DNA of 5,633 nucleotides, taken from the NCBI GenBank assembly GCA_905479845.1, contig CAJQOB010000018.1:1-5633 (forward strand), read 5' to 3'. The position numbers and the translations under genes were made by a program. Positions within the stretch are counted from its first letter, which is position 1. Each line of letters begins with the position of its first letter. The stretch comes from an uncultured Flavobacteriales bacterium. Its GTDB lineage: Bacteria; Bacteroidota; Bacteroidia; Flavobacteriales_D; Crocinitomicaceae. Positions 1 to 4,318 of this stretch are shown here, piece by piece. A model generated the notes under the pieces. That model saw nothing but the letters and a program-made list of their open reading frames with translations, made no database searches and was not told the DNA's origin.

Positions 1-598
1 CTCCGTTTGGCAATTCTATCGCAACAGACTTCGATTCTTCTTCCGTCGACATGTTGTCCAAACTTCCAAGCGTAATCAGTGTTGGGCAAGAAATCGTTGA
101 GTAGTACTTTTCCAGCAGGCGTTTTTCTCCAAGATCAATCATCATCTTAGCAGTCTTCGTTACTACCGTTTTCCAATCTACGGGAGCATGCACTTTTTCC
201 AAAAACTGAGCAAACCGAGGCACCTTCTCTTCAATTTTATCTGGGTTCAATTTTCGAACTTCCATTTCCGAAAACTCTGGGTTCCAGGCAAATTTTGTTC
301 CTAAGGTCATGATCTTTGTAACTCGGTTTGGATGTTCTTTCGCTAACATCAACGCCACGTATCCGCCCATACTGTACCCAAATATATCTACGCTGTCGAG
401 ACCGTTTTTATCCAAATAATCCACAACATTTTCTACAAAGCCTCCCATGGAAAATGGCCTGTTCGAAGTTCGACCTCCGTGACCTTCAAACGTCAACGTG
501 TGTACGTCAAATGATTCAGAAAGCGCCTTTGTAAGTTCTGTGAATTGCACTTCGCTACCAAGAGCACCGTGCAGAAGAAGAATGGAATTTTGGGACAT
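1..598 (-). CDS. Alpha/beta-fold hydrolase, C-terminus cut by window edge
   Basis: The gene starts at the ATG complementary to 596-598 and stays open to base 1, giving 199 residues without a stop. An N-terminal strand ending in LLLHGALG (residues 7-14) supplies the HG oxyanion-hole motif. The nucleophile elbow GYSMGG spans 74-79, with Ser76 as the expected nucleophile. The segment TLGSLDNMS (176-184) matches the strand that carries the catalytic acid, so Asp181 is the candidate. The catalytic His and the last helices, normally some 50-60 residues more, lie outside the window. The order of elements is classic for small cytosolic esterases, lipases and MenH-like hydrolases, but the substrate cannot be read from the sequence. 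There is no signal peptide, so it is probably cytoplasmic. A cap region rich in charged residues (about 103-165) lies between nucleophile and acid. It is divergently oriented from yicC, so the two probably have separate promoters. The fold call is firm and the function is unknown. Confidence 0.9.
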   Translation of the reverse strand, partial: MSQNSILLLHGALGSEVQFTELTKALSESFDVHTLTFEGHGGRTSNRPFSMGGFVENVVDYLDKNGLDSVDIFGYSMGGYVALMLAKEHPNRVTKIMTLGTKFAWNPEFSEMEVRKLNPDKIEEKVPRFAQFLEKVHAPVDWKTVVTKTAKMMIDLGEKRLLEKYYSTISCPTLITLGSLDNMSTEEESKSVAIELPNG

Positions 599-617
599 GA
601 CTAGGGTTTATCTGCGA

Positions 618-625
618 CGAATTTA
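618..625 (-). promoter_or_regulatory. Weak candidate -7 box for the alpha/beta hydrolase gene
   Basis: Read on the minus strand this is TAAATTCG, one mismatch from the Bacteroidota -7 consensus TAnnTTTG. It would place transcription start roughly 14 bases before the ATG. No TTG -33 element is found at a suitable distance. An A7 tract (complement of 628-634) lies just upstream. This is a one-mismatch, AT-rich match and could be chance. Confidence 0.2.
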
Positions 626-685
626 GCTTTTTTTCATCCTAAGCACCCAGAATGTACCACAGAATAGCCAATTTTTACAGTAGAA

Positions 686-718
686 TTGCCCCTTACCGCT
701 TGAGGTTGACTACATTTG
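686..718 (+). promoter_or_regulatory. Bacteroidota-type promoter of yicC (-33 TTG, -7 TACATTTG)
   Basis: TACATTTG at 711-718 matches the TAnnTTTG -7 consensus of Bacteroidota primary-sigma promoters exactly. A TTG at 686-688 lies 22 bases upstream of it, within the spacing reported for this phylum. Only four bases (CAGA) separate the box from the yicC ATG at 723. Because these promoters start transcription a few bases after the box, the mRNA should begin at or next to the start codon. The match is seen directly; use as a promoter is inferred. Confidence 0.65.
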
Positions 719-722
719 CAGA

Positions 723-1592
723 ATGTTGAAATCAATGACAGGCTTCGGTAAAGCCACTGGAACTTTCCACACGAAAAAAGTATCGGTAGAAATACGATCA
801 CTTAATAGTAAATCAATCGACCTCAATGCGAGAATCGTAAGTCAATACCGCGAGGTGGAGCCTGCAATTCGTAAGCTTGTTGCAAATGAGCTCAGCAGAG
901 GAAAGGTGGATGTGTCTGTTCAAATTGATAGCATTGGAGATGAAAGTGCCATTAAACTGAACGCCGGTTTGGCCAAATCGTATTACGAAGATTTGAAATC
1001 TCTGAATGACGCTATTGGCGAATCAACTCAAGATTACCTTCCATTGATTATGCGCATGCCTGACATATTCAATACAGAAAGAGAAGCCTTATCTGAAGAA
1101 GAAAAGACATGGGTGCTTGGTTTAGTGAAAGAAGCTACAGACAAACTCAATAACTTCCGTAGAAAGGAAGGATTAGAACTTGAATCTGAATATCAGGATC
1201 GTATTGCTGAAATACGAGGATTTCTTGCTGATATCCCAAAGTACGAAAACGAGCGTATCGAGACTATCCGAGAACGCATGAAAAAGGGACTTGAAGATAT
1301 TCAAGCAAAAAGTGGATACGACGATAATCGCTTCGAGCAGGAGATGATTTTCTACATTGAGAAATTGGACGTTTCCGAAGAGAAAATGCGCTTGTCAAAC
1401 CACTTGGATTATTTCATTGAAACAATGAAAACAGAGGTCGCTGGTAAAAAACTAGGATTCATTTCCCAAGAGATTGGCCGTGAAATCAACACGCTGGGAA
1501 GTAAAAGTAACCACGCTCAAATGCAAGTTCTCGTTATCGGAATGAAGGATAATCTGGAGAAAATAAAAGAGCAAATTCTGAACACTTTATAA
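723..1592 (+). CDS. yicC: YicC/YloC-family endoribonuclease
   Basis: The product is 289 residues, the usual length for the family (about 285-295). It opens with LKSMTGFGKA (2-11), matching the hallmark MTGFG start, followed by VEIRSLNSKSIDL (22-34). This is the YicC_N domain, covering roughly the first 155 residues. A charged, helical middle section (about 155-235) leads into the C-terminal DUF1732 domain, with the signatures DVSEEKMRLSNHLDYF and FISQEIGREINTLGSKSN (246-263). Family members YicC and YloC are reported to be endoribonucleases; E. coli YicC has been linked to decay of the small RNA RyhB. The start is fixed by the family motif, which begins at residue 5. No Shine-Dalgarno precedes it, and a -7 promoter box lies four bases upstream. 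It is followed after 55 bases by gmk, a neighbour also found beside yicC/yloC in other phyla. The protein is cytoplasmic and no key motif appears broken. Confidence 0.95.
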   Translation: MLKSMTGFGKATGTFHTKKVSVEIRSLNSKSIDLNARIVSQYREVEPAIRKLVANELSRGKVDVSVQIDSIGDESAIKLNAGLAKSYYEDLKSLNDAIGESTQDYLPLIMRMPDIFNTEREALSEEEKTWVLGLVKEATDKLNNFRRKEGLELESEYQDRIAEIRGFLADIPKYENERIETIRERMKKGLEDIQAKSGYDDNRFEQEMIFYIEKLDVSEEKMRLSNHLDYFIETMKTEVAGKKLGFISQEIGREINTLGSKSNHAQMQVLVIGMKDNLEKIKEQILNTL

Positions 1593-1612
1593 GATGTTTC
1601 AAGCCGAGCTGT

Positions 1613-1626
1613 AAAGTCAAGACTTT
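1613..1626 (+). repeat. Perfect short inverted repeat between yicC and gmk
   Basis: AAAGTC (1613-1618) and GACTTT (1621-1626) are exact reverse complements separated by two bases. The repeat starts 20 bases after the yicC stop and ends 10 bases before the gmk -7 box, so it covers the area where a -33 element would be expected. Four T residues occur at 1624-1627, but the stem is short and AT-rich. It could be a small dyad operator, a weak terminator for yicC, or chance. Confidence 0.35.
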
Positions 1627-1636
1627 TGAGAATTAG

Positions 1637-1644
1637 TAAATTTG
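1637..1644 (+). promoter_or_regulatory. -7 promoter box immediately upstream of gmk
   Basis: TAAATTTG is an exact match to the Bacteroidota -7 consensus TAnnTTTG. It ends three bases before the gmk ATG at 1648, so the predicted transcript starts at or just inside the start codon. No TTG is found at the 17-23 base spacing for a -33 element; the expected place is instead occupied by the dyad at 1613-1626. The box gives gmk and nadD a possible promoter independent of yicC. Confidence 0.5.
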
Positions 1645-1647
1645 TAT

Positions 1648-2232
1648 ATGAAGCCTTTTGAGAACACTGGGAAATGCGTCATTTTTTCCGCCCCTTCTGG
1701 AGCTGGAAAAACAACTATTGTGCATGCACTTTTAGGGAAAGATATAGGGTTAGAATTTTCCGTTTCTGCTTGTAGCAGAGATCCTCGACCAAATGAGATA
1801 GACGGGACCGACTATCACTTTTTAGGAATTGACGGCTTCAAAGAGAAAATTAAGGACGATGCCTTCATCGAGTGGGAAGAAGTATATACGAATAACTTCT
1901 ACGGTACTCTGCGTTCAGAAATTGAACGTATTTGGGCTCAAGGAAAAACGGTTATTTTTGATGTCGACGTGATCGGTGGACTTTCACTCAAGAAGCTATT
2001 TCTAGATGATGCCTTTGCCGTTTTCGTTCAGCCCCCAAGTTACGAAGAGCTAGAGAAACGCCTTCGCGGAAGAAGCACAGAATCCGAAGATAAGATTTCG
2101 CAACGCATGGAAAAAGCACTGAAAGAACTCTCGTTTTCTACAGAGTTTGATGTTGTTCTAGTCAACGACAATTTGGATCAAGCGATTCTTGATGCTGAAA
2201 AAATGGTTCGAGAATTCATCGAGAAGAAATGA
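1648..2232 (+). CDS. gmk: Guanylate kinase
   Basis: This enzyme phosphorylates GMP to GDP with ATP in cytosolic purine nucleotide synthesis. From the ATG at 1648 the protein has 194 residues, normal for bacterial Gmk. The P-loop APSGAGKT spans 15-22 with Lys21 and Thr22; the first position of the classical GxxxxGKT pattern is Ala rather than Gly. The GMP-binding stretch CSRDPRPNEIDGTDYHF (42-58) supplies the conserved Arg44, Arg47, Glu50 and Tyr56. EWEEVY (75-80) and YGT (85-87) follow. DVDVIGG is at 105-111, and the lid arginines lie in RLRGRSTES (138-146). A TTG at 1642 is in frame and would add two residues, but it overlaps the -7 promoter box, so the ATG is preferred. There is no Shine-Dalgarno. 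The stop overlaps the nadD start in an ATGA, which implies translational coupling. Confidence 0.95.
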   Translation: MKPFENTGKCVIFSAPSGAGKTTIVHALLGKDIGLEFSVSACSRDPRPNEIDGTDYHFLGIDGFKEKIKDDAFIEWEEVYTNNFYGTLRSEIERIWAQGKTVIFDVDVIGGLSLKKLFLDDAFAVFVQPPSYEELEKRLRGRSTESEDKISQRMEKALKELSFSTEFDVVLVNDNLDQAILDAEKMVREFIEKK

Positions 2233-2858
2233 AAGTAGGGCTGTACTTCGGGACGTTTAACCCTATTCACGTTGGACATTTGATCATCGCGAACTACATG
2301 ACCGAACATGCCGATTTGGATCAAGTTTGGGTTGTCGTCTCACCTCAAAACCCGCTTAAAAAGAAGAAAACATTACTAGCAGATTATCACCGTTTGGCGC
2401 TTGTTCGAGCCGCTATTGAAGATGACCCAAATCTCACGGTCAGCGATATCGAGTTCCATTTACCGATTCCAAGTTATACTTCGACCACTTTAACCTATCT
2501 CAAAGAAAAACACCCGGAAAACGAGTTTTCGCTAATTATGGGTGAAGACAATTTGAGAACGTTTCACAAATGGTTTAACCATGATGTGATATTGGAAAAC
2601 CACACGATCTTTGTTTACCCTCGTGTGTTAACTATTCAGGAACTTGAAGCTCAAAAAGAAGCTGACTCAAAGCAAACTGACGTCAAATCAAATGACTTCG
2701 CGAATCACAAAAACGTAGTTTTCTGCAACGACGCTCCGGTGATGAAAATCTCTTCTAGTTTCGTTCGAAAGGCAATTGCTGATGGAAAAGATGTTCGTTA
2801 TCTATTAACAGAGCCTGTGCATAAGTACGTTGAGGAGATGCACTTCTACGAGAAGTAA
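2229..2858 (+). CDS. nadD: Nicotinate-nucleotide adenylyltransferase
   Basis: NadD transfers AMP from ATP to nicotinate mononucleotide, giving deamido-NAD in cytosolic NAD synthesis. The 209-residue product opens with GLYFGTFNPIHVGH (4-17), the nucleotidyltransferase signature with the HxGH motif at 14-17. SPQNPLKKKKTLL (38-50) is the usual nicotinate-side loop. MGEDNL (104-109) followed by FHKW (112-115) is typical of the family. ISSSFVR (174-180) is the C-terminal phosphate-binding motif, and the tail LLTEPVHKYVEEMHFY closes the domain. A polar, charged segment at about 134-163 appears longer than in relatives I recall from Flavobacterium and is probably a surface loop. The start ATG overlaps the gmk stop by four bases (ATGA), so it is very likely translated by coupling from gmk. 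The next gene is convergent and begins only nine bases after the stop. Confidence 0.95.
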   Translation: MKVGLYFGTFNPIHVGHLIIANYMTEHADLDQVWVVVSPQNPLKKKKTLLADYHRLALVRAAIEDDPNLTVSDIEFHLPIPSYTSTTLTYLKEKHPENEFSLIMGEDNLRTFHKWFNHDVILENHTIFVYPRVLTIQELEAQKEADSKQTDVKSNDFANHKNVVFCNDAPVMKISSSFVRKAIADGKDVRYLLTEPVHKYVEEMHFYEK

Positions 2859-2869
2859 ATTCCTTTTTT
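2842..2869 (+). terminator. Possible weak terminator at the end of nadD
   Basis: ACTTCT (2842-2847) and AGAAGT (2851-2856) form a perfect six-pair stem around the loop ACG. The last stem base is the first base of the nadD stop codon. A run of six T follows at 2864-2869, but seven bases lie between stem and run, and the stem has only two G-C pairs. It would act on the plus strand only. The gap between the convergent genes has no other candidate. Confidence 0.3.
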
Positions 2870-3500
2870 AAGACTGCGATTTCTTTATTTTTCGCACGGA
2901 AAGTGTAATGTAAATTCCACCTATCATCCCTGGTAAAATCCACCCGATAATTCCTGGTAGATATTGATTCACTACCACAAACGCCGTAAACGCTGAAATA
3001 TATCCTCCCGTGATTTTCCCCAAATGTAATGGTAGCCAGTGCTCCTGCAATTCCTCGTGATTGATAAAAAGGATGAAGTCTCGTACGGCGAAAACGGTTC
3101 CGAGAGCTCCAAAAATGAGCATTACAATATTGAAATATCCCATGTAAAGTGGATGGCTCATCATGGCAATTCCTATTACGAACATTACTAAAGCAAGGCA
3201 TTTATCAGCAAGCAAATTCACAAATCGCTTCTTATAACGCAAAGCAAGATAGCCGCCAATTACGAAGTAAATCGTAAGAATCCCAACAGAAAGTAGAAAG
3301 GTGCTTTTGTGATTGGGTTGGACTGCAACGATCATCGAAACTACAGAGGAAATGAGCATGGTAACCACAAACACAAGTCCACTTTTACGATGAACGAATC
3401 CACCTTTTTTTACGACTAGCGCCACGGCTCCCATCAACAGTGCTGTTCCCCCAAAGAGAACATGTACAAGAATTAATGTTTGAATCGTCGCTTCGCTCAC
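2868..3500 (-). CDS. Seven-helix integral membrane protein, DUF2306-like
   Basis: The protein has 210 residues and about seven predicted membrane helices, at roughly 6-30, 41-60, 67-87, 98-114, 121-146, 163-180 and 182-202, with a basic tail (RKIKKSQS). It has no separate signal peptide. The first part, with His13, GGTALLMGAVAL (17-28), then KKGGFVHRKSGLVFVVTML (31-49), resembles the DUF2306 pattern of a helix, a KKG..HR.SG loop and a second helix. His154 and His159 in EHWLPLHLGKITGGY also recall conserved histidines of that family. Function is unknown. The start is a GTG complementary to 3498-3500. A TAA lies two codons upstream in the same frame, and the next ATG (residue 23) would remove the first helix, so GTG is the only sensible choice. 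It follows scoB by six bases and is probably cotranscribed with it. A link to CoA metabolism is possible but unproven. Confidence 0.85.
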   Translation of the reverse strand: MSEATIQTLILVHVLFGGTALLMGAVALVVKKGGFVHRKSGLVFVVTMLISSVVSMIVAVQPNHKSTFLLSVGILTIYFVIGGYLALRYKKRFVNLLADKCLALVMFVIGIAMMSHPLYMGYFNIVMLIFGALGTVFAVRDFILFINHEELQEHWLPLHLGKITGGYISAFTAFVVVNQYLPGIIGWILPGMIGGIYITLSVRKIKKSQS

Positions 3501-3506
3501 AACAAT

Positions 3507-4163
3507 TTAGATAGTCATTTCAGGAACGTTGTCAGGAACAACAAGGTCACCCTCAGTCGCCGCAACAATTTCCTCTACTGTAACCCCAGGAGCTCTTTCC
3601 AATAAATGAAATTGATTGTCCTTAATCTCCAAAACAGCCAAGTTAGTAACGACCTTTTTCACACAGCCAACTCCAGTTAAAGGAAGAGAACACGTCTTCA
3701 ATATTTTGCTTTCTCCACGTTTGTTTGTGTGCATCATCGCTACGATAATATTCTCGGCGGAAGCAACCAAATCCATGGCTCCACCCATTCCTTTTACCAT
3801 TTTCCCTGGAATTTTCCAGTTGGCGATATCACCATTTTGAGCCACTTCCATCGCCCCAAGTACTGTTAACTGAACGTGCTGACCGCGAATCATTGCAAAC
3901 GAAGTTGCGGAGTCAAAGAAAACTGCTCCTTTCGTTGCCGTAATTGTTTGTTTTCCTGCGTTGATTAAATCGGCATCTTCTTCACCCTCAAAAGGAAAGG
4001 GACCCATCCCCAAAATTCCATTTTCGGACTGAAACTCAACTTCGATCCCTTCTGGAATATAATTAGCAACGAGCGTTGGAATTCCAATTCCCAAGTTCAC
4101 ATACCAACCGTCTCTTAATTCCTGAGCGATTCTTTTTGCGATACCAATTTTGTCGAGTGCCAT
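3507..4163 (-). CDS. scoB: 3-oxoacid CoA-transferase, beta subunit (family I)
   Basis: The 218-residue length is normal for the ScoB/AtoA subunit. Family I CoA-transferases move CoA between succinyl-CoA and acetoacetate or similar acids, in ketone-body, branched-chain amino acid or fatty-acid use. They work as an alpha/beta complex. The beta subunit carries the catalytic glutamate, seen here as Glu47 in SENGILGMGP (46-55). The glycine-rich NLGIGIPTLVANYI (23-36) and GMGGAMDLV (125-133) are also characteristic. The start MALDKIGIAKRIAQEL is typical of the family. No gene for the alpha subunit (ScoA/AtoD) is present on either side within the window: upstream is a divergent protease gene, and downstream come the membrane protein and nadD. 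The partner must be encoded elsewhere. Its exact acyl substrate cannot be told from sequence, so scoB versus atoA is a naming choice. The protein is cytoplasmic. Confidence 0.92.
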   Translation of the reverse strand: MALDKIGIAKRIAQELRDGWYVNLGIGIPTLVANYIPEGIEVEFQSENGILGMGPFPFEGEEDADLINAGKQTITATKGAVFFDSATSFAMIRGQHVQLTVLGAMEVAQNGDIANWKIPGKMVKGMGGAMDLVASAENIIVAMMHTNKRGESKILKTCSLPLTGVGCVKKVVTNLAVLEIKDNQFHLLERAPGVTVEEIVAATEGDLVVPDNVPEMTI

Positions 4164-4182
4164 GCCTTAAATTTTGAAAGAA

Positions 4183-4190
4183 TAAATATA
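4183..4190 (-). promoter_or_regulatory. Weak candidate -7 box for scoB
   Basis: On the minus strand this reads TATATTTA, matching TAnnTTTG in all but the last base. It would start transcription about 14 bases before the scoB ATG. No TTG is found at the 17-23 base spacing. The region is very AT-rich, so a chance match is quite possible. Confidence 0.25.
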
Positions 4191-4259
4191 CGGTAAATTG
4201 CCTTTTTTTCAGCTGTTTCTCCTCAAAATTGATGAATCTAGCTTCTTTTCGCAGGGCAT

Positions 4260-4287
4260 CTTTTGGAATTAGAGGATTCCTCCAAAG
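4260..4287 (+). repeat. Imperfect inverted repeat upstream of the protease gene
   Basis: GGAAT (4265-4269) pairs with ATTCC (4276-4280) around a six-base centre. An outer CTTT (4260-4263) can pair with AAAG (4284-4287) across a three-base bulge. It lies just upstream of the candidate -7 box at 4292, in the area where a -33 element or operator would sit. It has no T-run on the plus side, so it does not look like a terminator. Confidence 0.3.
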
Positions 4288-4291
4288 TTTG

Positions 4292-4299
4292 TACCTTTA
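4292..4299 (+). promoter_or_regulatory. Candidate -7 box of the S8 protease gene
   Basis: TACCTTTA matches the Bacteroidota -7 consensus TAnnTTTG at all but the last base, in a GTACCTTT context often seen in this phylum. It would give a leader of about 14 bases before the ATG at 4319. The nearest upstream TTG (4263-4265) is 26 bases away, a little beyond the usual spacing. Confidence 0.4.
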
Positions 4300-4318
4300 G
4301 TACACTAATCTTCGAACC

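Noticed and set aside
627..635. CTTTTTTTC in both divergent intergenic regions (also at 4202-4210), upstream of both minus-strand genes
   Set aside because: It is a low-complexity homopolymer at different distances from the two start codons (29 and 39 bases), so a shared element is not supported.
706..711. TTGACT resembling a sigma-70 -35 element before yicC
   Set aside because: It would start transcription inside the gene, and the Bacteroidota -33/-7 reading explains the region better.
648..725. CAGAAT repeated at 648-653, 660-665 and 719-724
   Set aside because: A six-base word at irregular spacing is expected by chance in AT-rich sequence; no longer match surrounds the copies.
1642..1647. 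TTG at 1642 as the gmk start codon
   Set aside because: It lies inside an exact -7 promoter box, adds only two residues, and an ATG follows at 1648.
2755..3201. Minus-strand open frame of 148 codons crossing the nadD/membrane-gene junction
   Set aside because: It overlaps two well-supported genes in other frames and its translation has no recognisable domain pattern.
3616..3840. Plus-strand open frame of 74 codons inside scoB
   Set aside because: It lies wholly antisense to a conserved gene and shows no family signature of its own.
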